In this document: positions 1 through 6,546 of the stretch, piece by piece
Layout: the number at the start of each line of letters is the position of its first letter
How positions within the stretch are numbered: the first letter of the stretch is position 1
NCBI GenBank assembly: GCA_934234185.1
Contig: CAKQHO010000151.1
Coordinates: forward strand, 1 to 6,546
Reading direction: 5' to 3'
DNA: 6,546 nt
Source of the DNA: an uncultured Psychrobacillus sp.
GTDB taxonomy: Bacteria > Bacillota > Bacilli > Bacillales_A > Planococcaceae
Notes under the pieces: generated by a model
What the model was told of the DNA's origin: nothing
Database searches by the model: none
What the model saw: only the letters and a program-made list of their open reading frames with translations
Position numbers and translations under genes: made by a program

Positions 1-3000
1 ATTTATCAGATAATGCTGGAAGCGAATTGGCAGTAAATCCCGCGCCGGTGTATAAGAATTCTGGCGGAAATTATCAAACGAGCACCAATTACTGGATTAG
101 GGTCGTTGCCTATAATTCACAGGGGGAAACGATCAATTCAAATGCATATACGCCATCTATCACTTCGATAAAAAAACCTGCAGCTCCTACTGGGTTTACC
201 TATACGAACATGCTAACGAGCAAATCGGGTTATGCGGTATTAAACTGGGATGAGATAGAAGGTGCAACCGGGTATAAAGTTTGGGTATTTAACGGGAAGA
301 GTTATCAGCCATATGATGTTGGCGATAAAACAACATGGACATCACAAAATAAGGGTATTTGGCCAACCGCTACAGAAATTAATGAGGGAAAATATACTCT
401 TCACACGGATGGTAAAGGAGCGGAATTAGCCATTGATCCATCTCCTGTATATAAAAACTCAGGTGGCAATTATCAAACGAGAAAGAATTATTGGTTCAGG
501 ATAAGTGCTTATGACAAAAAGGGAGAAACCATCTATTCCAATGCGTTAACCCCTACTTTTGGAGAACCGGTCGAATTTTTAGGTTCTGAAGAATATTGGT
601 CAATCATTGACGTGCCTTCTGGGAAAGTAAATATGGCTACCGGAAATCTGATGATAGAGGAAGATGATTTTTCCCTATCAGGCAGAGGACCTTCCATAGG
701 TATTTCTAGAACCTATAACAGTTTATCCAATTCCATAGGTATTTTTGGACCGGGTTGGCAGGCAGATGTGGATATGTCAGTAACATCTTCATCAGATGGA
801 AAGAAAGTAACCTTAATTGATGAGGATGGAACCGTTCATCTATTTACAAAATTAGAGGATGGGACGTTTAAGGCTCCTACTGGAGTATATCTGGAATTAA
901 CGGAAAATAATGAACATTTTGTACTGAAAACAAAAGATCAAACCAATGCCCATTTTTCCAAGGCACACGGACGATTAACGAAAATCACAGATGGATATGG
1001 GAATGCATCGACATACACGTATGACACAGCTGGGAAGTTAACGACCATAACGGATGCTTCGGGACGAAAACTACAAATAGCTTATAATGCTGAAGGATTC
1101 GTGAAAACTCTAACTGGTCCATCCGATAAGAAAGTCACTTATGAATATAAAGATGGTTTCCTGACAAAGGCCATTCAAACATCAGGTGAAGTAACGTTAT
1201 ATGAATATAATGCAGGTTTATTAACGAAAATCTATGAACCAAACCATACGGAAGCAAAGCCGGTAGTCAATCAATATGTATATAATTCATCTACTAAACA
1301 TCTTACAGAGGCAACCAATCCGAAGGGAAACAAATATATATTAGGATATGATTTGACGAATAAATCCTTATTATTTACGCAGCCAAACGGTAGAAAGATT
1401 AAATATTCTTATAATGAAGCGGCCAATCCAACAGAAGTCATTGAAGATGTAGATGGTTTGAAAATAAAAACAAGCTATAAATATGAAGGAAATAACTTAA
1501 TAGAGTCAAAAGATCCTAATGATGAAAATGCATCCAAGCCGACGGAAAAATATGAATATGATTCAAACGGAAATGTCATTACTGCTACAGACAGTTATGG
1601 CACCGAAACATATGAATATAATAGCAACAATGATGTTACTTCTGTTGTTGATACAGAAGGAGATCAAACAACAATCGCTTACGAAGGATTGGATGCCGTC
1701 TCTGAGACCGATCAGACCGGAAAAACATCATCGATTGCAAAGTATCAAAAGGATACCAATGGTAATAGTAATGGGAACTTAATAGAGTCAAGTTACTCTT
1801 TAGGAACTGCTTCAAATCTCTTATCAAATAATAATTTTGAGAACGATTTAGCTGGCTGGACCGAAAAAAAATCAAATGATTCGGGTAGTATTTCTGTTGA
1901 TTCAACTACAAAGACCTATCACGGCATTACCGGTAATAAATCAATAAAAATGACTATACAACCAACTAGTTCTTCAAAAGGTTATATTGCGTCCACACAA
2001 GAGGTGCAAGTTGAAGAGAATACGCAATATTCTCTTAGTGGCGTTATCAAAACGGATTTAACAAAAGCCTATGCCTTCTTTAATGTTGAATTCCTTGATT
2101 CTGAGAATAAAAGAATTGCATGGGGTGATAACCGCTATAGCCAAATTACTGGGAACAGAACATGGACTGAGCGCCAATTCTCATTTAAAACACCAGCAAA
2201 AACAGCTAAAGTGCGCATCTATTTAGAAGTTGAACATTCAGACGCAAGTGCTTCCGGCACGGCATGGTTCGATACGATTCAATTGGAAAAGGCTGAGGTA
2301 TCATCTAGCTTTAACCCGGTCATTAATAGTAGCTTTAAAAGTTTAACAAGCTGGACAGGTTCCGGTGGAGCACTTGATTCCAGTAACGGATTTGACGATA
2401 GCTCATCCTTAAAGGTTTCAAGAACATCTCAAACACAGGCGGCCAGTGAGTACAAACAAACGATTAATGTTGGACAAGGTGCTTCTGATACGCCATTACA
2501 TTTAACATTAACAGGCTTAAGCAAGGCTGATAATGTCACGAAGAAAGGAACGGTAACGGAGCGGGATTATTCCATTGTTGGGAAAGTATATTATGCAGAT
2601 GGTACGTCAAAAGAATACATTTCTGCTTTCCCAATTGGGACTCAGGAGTGGAACCGAACAGCCGTTAATATTCCTGCTGATAAGCCAATAACTAAGATTG
2701 ATATCTTAACAGTATTTAAAGGAAATTATACAGGAACAGTTTGGTTTGATGATTTGAGAGTCACAAAAGGTTTTGTCATTACAAAGAACAAATACGATCA
2801 AGCAGGAAACTATGTTACAGAGAGCGAAGATGAACTTGGTAATAAAGAAAAGAGCTCATATGACAGTTATGGAAATAAACTTACCGAAACGGATGCAAAA
2901 GGTGAGGTAAAAGCATACCAATATGATTCATCCAATCAGCTTAAGAAATTAACACTTAGCACCGGGACAAGCATTCAATATGAATATGATAAAAATGGGA

Positions 3001-4952
3001 ATATGACGTCCAAAAAAATTGTGCCTTCCGAGGGAACTGCTCAGGAATTTACGTATCAATATGATGCTAATGGAAACCTGATTGAAACAACAGGACCTCT
3101 CAATGAAGTGACAAAAAATGAATATGATGCTAATGGCAACAAGGTTAAAACGGTATTGCCTAATAACCAAACATTATCTTGGACTTACGATGGAACGGAC
3201 CGAATTAAGAATGAAAAAATCAACGATGAATTAGTTTATGAGTACACCTACGATAAGAATGGAAATGAATTATCGGTTGTGTACAGTAAAGAGAATCGAA
3301 CGAAGGATAGAGTATATGATACATCTAATCGCGTAACGAAGCAGACAGACGCAGGCGCAATCCAGGAATGGAAATATTCATCTACCTCTGATAAGCTAAA
3401 TGAATTTATACTGACTATCGGAAGCAATGTAGTTAAAAACACCTATCAGTATAATGAGCTGGATCAGAATATTCTAGTGAATGATGGACAAGTAAATTAT
3501 CGATTTGATTATGATGAACGCGGCAATGTTAAAACCTTTACAACAGGAAATGGTGCAGGTGCCTCATTCAAATATGATGATCGTGGTTTAGTATCGCAGT
3601 TAGTGGTTGGACTCGCTAATGGGAACGATGTACTGGATGAAAACCACTCATATGATGAAAATGGGAATAGGACACAAATTAAATATCAAAACGGTGACAC
3701 CATTACGTACAAATATGGAAAGCTAGACCAGCTTGAAAAAGAAGTATTGCGTGATGGTACTCAAGTTGACTATTCGTATGATGGTTTTGGGAACCGTACA
3801 CTTGTCAAGAAAACGACTAATGGACAAACGACAAGTATCACGAGTGAGTATAATAAGGCAAACCAACTGATTAAGTTCGGCCAGGAATCCATTACTTATG
3901 ATGCGAATGGAAACCGGACTCAGGACGGGCAATATCGTTATACATGGAATGCAAAAGATCAATTGGTTGCCATTAACAAAGTGGGTGAAACATCACCATT
4001 TGTTACCTATAAATATGATGAAGACGGGCGTAGAATTCAGAAGGTTGTGAATTCGGAGGTTACCAATTATTATTATGATGGCGATAGCCTAAATGTCCTG
4101 TATGAAACAAATGGTAATAATGAGATTGTCCGGTCATATGTTTACTCAGAATCAGGACAGCTGCTTTCTATGAGAAAGGGCAATGCTAAATATTTCTACC
4201 ATTACAATGCCCACGGTGATGTCATTGCCTTAACGAACCAGCAAGGTGAAGTGGTTGCAAGCTATCAATATGATGCATGGGGTAATCCATTGACTGTGGA
4301 AGAGGACAACTCTGTTGCAGATAATCCATACCGGTATGCAGGCTATCAATTTGACCGCGAAACGGGCATGTATTATCTCATGGCGAGATACTATCACCCA
4401 ACTCATGGTGTATTCCTCTCGCTAGATCCAGATCCTGGCGATGATGATGATATCTTAACGCAAAACGGGTATACTTATGCTAATAATAATCCGGTTATGT
4501 TGGTAGATCCGGATGGGCATTATTTCTGGTTAGCTGTGAATGCTGGTTTTGCTGCTTATGATGGGTATAAAGCTTATAAGTCTGGTAAAAGCTGGAAGGG
4601 AGTTGCAGCTGCGTCAGCTGTTGGGTTTATAGGCGGAAGTAGAATAAAAGCTGCCAAGAAAGCTTCGCATACGGTTTATACCCTTACGAAGAAAGGGAAA
4701 GTTGTATATGTAGGAAGAACAAAAAATCCTAAAAGTAGAAAATATGCACATAGTAAAAAGCATAAAGATGCTACATTTACACCTGTTAAATCGGGTTTAA
4801 GTTATAGTCAAGCGAGAGGACTAGAACATAGACTATATTTGAAAAATGGTGGAAAGAAAAAATTGAGAAACAAAATTAGACCAATTAGTAAGAAAAACAA
4901 AAAATATAAGCATTACATGAGTGCTTCACGAAGTGTTTATAGAAATCGTTAA
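1..4952 (+). CDS. RHS/YD-repeat (WapA-like) polymorphic toxin with C-terminal GIY-YIG nuclease, 5' partial
   Basis: The reading frame is open from the first complete codon (position 3). The TTG at 27 is not the true start, because the residues before it (LSDNAGSE) align with the second copy of the same repeat. Numbering from that TTG, I see FN3-like units to about residue 178, an RHS N-terminal (DUF6531-like) region with VNMATGNL (201-208), RTYNS (228-232) and FGPGW (240-244), YD repeats from about 315 to 590, two carbohydrate-binding-like modules (591-915), a second YD array (about 917-1415), the RHS-associated core (1415-1498), a hydrophobic linker (1499-1547) and a GIY-YIG nuclease (1548-1641). 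The family makes large cell-surface proteins whose RHS repeats form a shell around a C-terminal toxin used in contact-dependent competition. Secretion signal and wall-binding parts would be upstream and are not visible. The immunity gene follows after 29 bases. The RHS call is secure; the nuclease call rests on motifs. Confidence 0.95.
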   Translation, partial: LSDNAGSELAVNPAPVYKNSGGNYQTSTNYWIRVVAYNSQGETINSNAYTPSITSIKKPAAPTGFTYTNMLTSKSGYAVLNWDEIEGATGYKVWVFNGKSYQPYDVGDKTTWTSQNKGIWPTATEINEGKYTLHTDGKGAELAIDPSPVYKNSGGNYQTRKNYWFRISAYDKKGETIYSNALTPTFGEPVEFLGSEEYWSIIDVPSGKVNMATGNLMIEEDDFSLSGRGPSIGISRTYNSLSNSIGIFGPGWQADVDMSVTSSSDGKKVTLIDEDGTVHLFTKLEDGTFKAPTGVYLELTENNEHFVLKTKDQTNAHFSKAHGRLTKITDGYGNASTYTYDTAGKLTTITDASGRKLQIAYNAEGFVKTLTGPSDKKVTYEYKDGFLTKAIQTSGEVTLYEYNAGLLTKIYEPNHTEAKPVVNQYVYNSSTKHLTEATNPKGNKYILGYDLTNKSLLFTQPNGRKIKYSYNEAANPTEVIEDVDGLKIKTSYKYEGNNLIESKDPNDENASKPTEKYEYDSNGNVITATDSYGTETYEYNSNNDVTSVVDTEGDQTTIAYEGLDAVSETDQTGKTSSIAKYQKDTNGNSNGNLIESSYSLGTASNLLSNNNFENDLAGWTEKKSNDSGSISVDSTTKTYHGITGNKSIKMTIQPTSSSKGYIASTQEVQVEENTQYSLSGVIKTDLTKAYAFFNVEFLDSENKRIAWGDNRYSQITGNRTWTERQFSFKTPAKTAKVRIYLEVEHSDASASGTAWFDTIQLEKAEVSSSFNPVINSSFKSLTSWTGSGGALDSSNGFDDSSSLKVSRTSQTQAASEYKQTINVGQGASDTPLHLTLTGLSKADNVTKKGTVTERDYSIVGKVYYADGTSKEYISAFPIGTQEWNRTAVNIPADKPITKIDILTVFKGNYTGTVWFDDLRVTKGFVITKNKYDQAGNYVTESEDELGNKEKSSYDSYGNKLTETDAKGEVKAYQYDSSNQLKKLTLSTGTSIQYEYDKNGNMTSKKIVPSEGTAQEFTYQYDANGNLIETTGPLNEVTKNEYDANGNKVKTVLPNNQTLSWTYDGTDRIKNEKINDELVYEYTYDKNGNELSVVYSKENRTKDRVYDTSNRVTKQTDAGAIQEWKYSSTSDKLNEFILTIGSNVVKNTYQYNELDQNILVNDGQVNYRFDYDERGNVKTFTTGNGAGASFKYDDRGLVSQLVVGLANGNDVLDENHSYDENGNRTQIKYQNGDTITYKYGKLDQLEKEVLRDGTQVDYSYDGFGNRTLVKKTTNGQTTSITSEYNKANQLIKFGQESITYDANGNRTQDGQYRYTWNAKDQLVAINKVGETSPFVTYKYDEDGRRIQKVVNSEVTNYYYDGDSLNVLYETNGNNEIVRSYVYSESGQLLSMRKGNAKYFYHYNAHGDVIALTNQQGEVVASYQYDAWGNPLTVEEDNSVADNPYRYAGYQFDRETGMYYLMARYYHPTHGVFLSLDPDPGDDDDILTQNGYTYANNNPVMLVDPDGHYFWLAVNAGFAAYDGYKAYKSGKSWKGVAAASAVGFIGGSRIKAAKKASHTVYTLTKKGKVVYVGRTKNPKSRKYAHSKKHKDATFTPVKSGLSYSQARGLEHRLYLKNGGKKKLRNKIRPISKKNKKYKHYMSASRSVYRNR
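3..554 (+). repeat. FN3-like direct repeat, two homologous segments 399 bases apart
   Basis: Bases 3-155 and 402-554 encode homologous segments with a constant offset of 399 bases (133 residues). Both contain PVYKNSGGNYQT followed by an NYW.R...AY......ETI.SNA.TP pattern. Between them, the start of the second unit (PAAPTGF, then VLNWDEIEGATGYKVW) has the typical look of a fibronectin type III strand pattern. These units probably extend the surface protein as spacers or adhesive modules. More copies are likely upstream, because the first is cut by the window edge. Confidence 0.85.
1797..2768 (+). other. Two carbohydrate-binding-like beta-sandwich modules inserted between YD arrays
   Basis: Within the RHS protein (residues about 591-915) the YD pattern stops and two related modules appear. 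The first starts NLLSNNNFEN..LAGW and ends SGTAWFDTIQLEK. The second starts NPVINSSFKSLTSW and ends GTVWFDDLRVTKG. An opening 'N..FE....W' and a closing 'G.a.FDd..l' strand are typical of CBM4/9-like jelly-roll modules. The YD repeats resume directly afterwards (KYDQAGNY). A role in binding cell-wall or surface glycans is inferred from the fold; no ligand can be read from the sequence. Confidence 0.75.
4269..4520 (+). other. RHS repeat-associated core domain
   Basis: Residues about 1415-1498 of the large protein carry the conserved end of the RHS shell: YDAWGNP, RYAGYQFDRETGMYYL (from 1436), ARYYHP, then FLSLDP (D1467) and NPVMLVDPDGH (1488-1498). In RHS and Tc toxins this region closes the shell and holds aspartates needed for self-cleavage that frees the toxin. 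The usual consensus ends DPxGL; here it is DPDGH, so the residue after the glycine is His rather than Leu. An acidic run, DPDPGDDDD (1467-1475), precedes it. Confidence 0.9.
4668..4949 (+). other. C-terminal toxin domain: GIY-YIG (URI-type) nuclease
   Basis: Residues 1548-1641 contain the GIY-YIG motif set in order: VYT (1550-1552, the GIY position), YVG (1561-1563) with the two tyrosines ten residues apart, R1571 eight residues after the YVG glycine, H1575, E1600 in LEHRLY, and N1615 in LRNK. In this superfamily the Tyr, Arg, Glu and Asn make a single-metal nuclease site that cuts DNA. All expected catalytic residues appear present, so the toxin is probably active. I count 29 Lys/Arg against 2 Asp/Glu in these 94 residues, which suits nucleic-acid binding. 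URI-type nucleases are a known toxin class at the ends of polymorphic toxins. It has no sign of being a mobile homing endonuclease. Confidence 0.8.
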
Positions 4953-4968
4953 GAAGGTAATATTTTTT

Positions 4969-4975
4969 GAGGTGA
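4969..4975 (+). promoter_or_regulatory. Ribosome binding site of the immunity gene
   Basis: GAGGTGA lies seven bases before the ATG at 4982 (counted from the end of AGGTG). This good Shine-Dalgarno match fixes the start and lets the immunity gene be translated independently of the long toxin frame. I see no convincing promoter in the 29-base gap, so transcription probably reads through from the toxin gene. Confidence 0.8.
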
Positions 4976-4981
4976 ATATAA

Positions 4982-5647
4982 ATGAAAGATAGAGATAGTA
5001 TCAAGGAATTAAATGAAATTTTAATTAGTTTATATAAGGAGAATAATGATGATATAGAGCTATTAGAAAATAAAATACTAAGCGCATTACAATATGATTA
5101 TAGAGATTTTGAGAATAAAGTTGTAACAGAAGTTCATTTAAAGTTTAAAAATAGACCAAAGCATTTTAAAAATATTTATGTAGGACAAATATTTGAAATC
5201 TATCTAGAAAAGATTCAAAAGTATGTATATGGTGTAATAGTAAATGGTGATTTAAGAATAAAAAAAGATGATGACGTCATTATCGCTTATTTGAATAAAT
5301 TTAACGATAAACCATTATCTATTGATGAAATTTTTCATCTTATTAGTAATAAATCATTTTTGATGATAGCTAATTCTGGTTTTTATTCAATTAAAAATTA
5401 TCGATGGAAATATGTTAGTCACTATTCTTCTGTCATTTTTTCTATTGAAGAATTAAGTAAAGTAAGTTATGCAATTAAGTTTATGGATAATTATTATAAA
5501 AGCATTGGAGATAGTACAAAAGAAATCTTTGAATGTGAAAGAATTGAGGAAAGTGAGGCAATAAATATACGTAACCCTTTAGGTGTTGTCGGTAATTTGG
5601 AAATTGAAGAAATGTTATGTGATTTTTATGCCGATAATAAATGTTAA
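4982..5647 (+). CDS. Probable immunity protein for the GIY-YIG toxin (Imm26-like)
   Basis: This 221-residue protein starts at an ATG with a well-spaced ribosome binding site, 29 bases after the toxin stop. It has no signal peptide or membrane segment, so it should act in the cytoplasm, as expected for neutralising an incoming nuclease. The middle part resembles Imm26-type immunity proteins as I know them: GQIFEIYLEKIQKYVYGVIV (residues about 68-87), then a hydrophobic strand with NKFNDKP, then a GFYSIKNYRWKYV segment carrying the conserved Trp. The N-terminal about 60 residues are helical-looking, and the C-terminal part is rich in Glu (FECERIEESEA, LEIEEM). I count 37 Asp/Glu against 30 Lys/Arg, moderately acidic beside a strongly basic toxin. 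The immunity role follows mainly from position; the Imm26 assignment is by eye. Composition is very AT-rich, matching the toxin tail rather than the RHS body. Confidence 0.7.
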   Translation: MKDRDSIKELNEILISLYKENNDDIELLENKILSALQYDYRDFENKVVTEVHLKFKNRPKHFKNIYVGQIFEIYLEKIQKYVYGVIVNGDLRIKKDDDVIIAYLNKFNDKPLSIDEIFHLISNKSFLMIANSGFYSIKNYRWKYVSHYSSVIFSIEELSKVSYAIKFMDNYYKSIGDSTKEIFECERIEESEAINIRNPLGVVGNLEIEEMLCDFYADNKC

Positions 5648-5727
5648 ATTTATCATCATATAAATATTTAGTAGAAATGCAAATCTATTGGTCAATCATA
5701 CGATAAAAGGCATTCTAAATAATATGA

Positions 5728-5769
5728 GGTCTTTTCTTGATTAAAATCGAGAAAAGACTATTTTATTTT
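5728..5769 (+). terminator. Rho-independent terminator of the toxin-immunity unit
   Basis: Bases 5728-5741 pair with 5746-5759 to give a 14-bp stem (two G-U pairs, the rest Watson-Crick) closed by a TAAA loop. The T-rich stretch TTTTATTTT (5761-5769) follows. It lies 80 bases after the immunity stop and is the expected end of the transcript. The stem core is GTCTTTTCT / AGAAAAGAC. Confidence 0.88.
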
Positions 5770-6037
5770 CATGTAAATATGATGAGGAAATACAGAAGAG
5801 GATAGCTAATCTTTTAATGAATATTTTGGATTTGGCGGAAATAGTGGAGACCGCTGTTTCCCTTGGAAAAAAAGGTATAGTGCAATACCGTATTCAATTT
5901 ATATCCGGTTTCGAATAATTGTGCCTGTCACTACCCGAATTGTCTTGTTGCACAGCGTGTTCCACAAATACAGATAAGATTGTTTGAGTAAAAGCTTCAT
6001 TAGGTATCGTAGACATAAACATATTATTTATAGAGGA
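5770..6037. other. Gene-poor stretch with a short open frame and a repeat-like fragment
   Basis: No convincing gene lies between the terminator and the VOC frame. A plus-strand frame without stops runs through the terminator to TAA at 5916-5918; its only ATG there (5817) would give 33 residues (MNILDLAEIVETAVSLGKKG...), without a well-spaced ribosome binding site. I do not recognise it, and it may be the tail of a decayed gene. The bases from about 5919 to 5975 (GTGCCTGTCACTACCC and onward) resemble a dispersed Bacillaceae repeat and are listed separately. The 80 bases between the immunity stop and the terminator hold nothing I can identify. Confidence 0.5.
5919..5975. repeat. Possible fragment of a dispersed Bacillaceae intergenic repeat
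   Basis: The segment begins TTGTGCCTGTCACTACCC and continues through TTGTTGCACAGCGTGTTCCACAAATAC. The motif GTGCCTGTCAC[C/T]ACCC is one I associate from memory with small repeats scattered between Bacillus-type genes. Read from the GTG it gives VPVTTRIVLLHSVFHKYR and a stop, a peptide I recall only as spurious extension sequence. There is only one copy in this window, so repetition cannot be shown here. An imperfect hairpin can form within TTGTTGCAC...GTGTTCCACAA. Confidence 0.35.
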
Positions 6038-6430
6038 ATGAAATTTTTGAAATTAGTGCTTCTGTATCATCCATCTAATGGATTCCTTATCGTACTATTG
6101 AGAGAAGAGTGGCGTGAGGGAGAGCAGGCGATTGCGCTCCAGCTGCCTGGAACGGACGTGAAGCTGTTGATCGAGAATGATGAGCATGACCTCGGAGCGG
6201 GAGGGGTATTCCTCGTTGAAAGCGTGGATGAGTTCTTTCAAGAAAAGAAAGACATCCTCACATTTGTCAGGGAGCCGGTGGATATTCCGCCAGGGCGGTA
6301 TGCGATTTATAAGGATGGTTCAGGGAATGTGATACGGATAATTAATTTTACGAATAAGTGGGGAATATACGAAGGATCCTGGTCCTCAATAGATCAGGCT
6401 TCTTTTACAATTGTTTTTCCGGTACAGTGA
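6038..6430 (+). CDS. VOC-family (glyoxalase/bleomycin-resistance fold) protein, probably 5'-truncated
   Basis: From the ATG at 6038 the frame encodes 130 residues. The middle is a recognisable VOC half-domain: EEWREGEQAIALQLPGTDVK (from residue 24), then a GGVFLVESVDEFF strand-helix, then EPVDIPPGRYAIYKDGSGN followed by VIRIIN, matching the family's 'P.Gr.a.f.DpdGN.i.l' ending. VOC proteins bind metals or small molecules and include lyases, dioxygenases and drug-binding proteins; the substrate cannot be told. The first beta-alpha element, with its usual FY..vLG motif, is missing: only about 22 AT-rich codons precede the conserved part. The final about 24 residues (KWGIYEGSWSSIDQ...) are also unusual. 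After GN the usual acidic metal ligand is replaced (VIRI). The start is uncertain: AGAGGA lies only one or two bases from this ATG, while a TTG at 6047 would be spaced nine bases from it, and the frame also extends back to a TTG at 5984. It may be a pseudogene. Confidence 0.55.
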   Translation: MKFLKLVLLYHPSNGFLIVLLREEWREGEQAIALQLPGTDVKLLIENDEHDLGAGGVFLVESVDEFFQEKKDILTFVREPVDIPPGRYAIYKDGSGNVIRIINFTNKWGIYEGSWSSIDQASFTIVFPVQ

Positions 6431-6546
6431 TTAATCTCGTCAAAATCATAAAAGACAAGGCATACTCCGAAAGGTTATTAAATAGCTCTTGGTAAGGCAA
6501 GAGGTAAAATCTTTGTTCATGTTCTAATCAAATTCAATGATAGGAG
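6431..6546. other. Unassigned 3' end of the window
   Basis: These 116 bases after the VOC stop contain no gene or clear terminator. A six-base inverted repeat CTCTTG/CAAGAG (6486-6491 and 6498-6503) lacks a T-run. The last bases, TAGGAG, could be a ribosome binding site for a gene beginning just outside the window, but this cannot be tested here. Confidence 0.4.

Noticed and set aside
27..29. TTG at 27 as the true start of the large gene
   Set aside because: The frame is open to the window edge, and the codons before it match the second FN3-like copy, so the gene begins upstream.
1519..1905. Open frames on both strands inside the RHS gene (plus 1519-1782, minus 1636-1905)
   Set aside because: They lie within strong RHS coding sequence, have low-complexity products and no plausible ribosome binding context.
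2949..3962. Minus-strand open frames at 2949-3170, 3248-3442 and 3723-3962
   Set aside because: They are antisense shadows of the YD-repeat region, whose regular codon pattern keeps the opposite strand open.
960..4260. Regularly spaced repeats that could suggest a CRISPR array
   Set aside because: The periodicity is protein-level YD repeats (YDxxGN-type) with diverged DNA; there are no identical direct repeats with unique spacers.
4863..4891. Internal promoter for the immunity gene (TTGAGA with a TTAGTA-like -10)
   Set aside because: The -10 match is weak, and AT-rich Lys codons produce such matches by chance.
4668..4949. GIY-YIG domain as a homing endonuclease or intron remnant
   Set aside because: It is in frame with the RHS body, directly after the core and pre-toxin linker, and is followed by a likely immunity gene; no intron or splice features are seen.
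6486..6503. Terminator after the VOC frame
   Set aside because: The stem is only six pairs and no T-run follows.

Overview
The window looks like low-GC Gram-positive DNA, most likely Bacillaceae. The reasons are AT-rich composition, AGGTG-type ribosome binding sites, and a large WapA/RHS-type surface protein with fibronectin-III-like and carbohydrate-binding-like modules. This assignment comes from reading the sequence, not from a database match.

Layout. Positions 1-4952 hold the 3' part of one very large gene whose start lies upstream of the window. It encodes a polymorphic RHS/YD-repeat toxin: two FN3-like units (the first cut by the window edge), an RHS N-terminal region, a first YD-repeat array, two carbohydrate-binding-like beta-sandwich modules, a second and longer YD array, the RHS-associated core, a hydrophobic pre-toxin linker, and a very basic C-terminal domain with the GIY-YIG nuclease motif set. 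After a 29-base gap with its own ribosome binding site, a 221-residue protein (4982-5647) is in the position of, and partly resembles, an Imm26-like immunity protein. A strong intrinsic terminator at 5728-5769 ends this toxin-immunity unit.

The rest is degraded-looking accessory DNA. Positions 5770-6037 hold no convincing gene, but include a short open frame and a probable piece of a dispersed Bacillaceae repeat. At 6038-6430 is a VOC (glyoxalase/bleomycin-resistance fold) reading frame. Its body is GC-rich, but its first about 70 bases are AT-rich and lack the usual first beta-alpha element, so it is probably 5'-truncated or rebuilt. The last 116 bases contain nothing I can name.

How the parts work together: the RHS shell and surface modules would display and deliver the C-terminal nuclease to neighbouring cells, and the downstream protein would protect the producer and its kin. 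A drop in GC at the pre-toxin/nuclease junction, continuing through the immunity gene, fits the known exchange of toxin-immunity cassettes behind a conserved RHS body.
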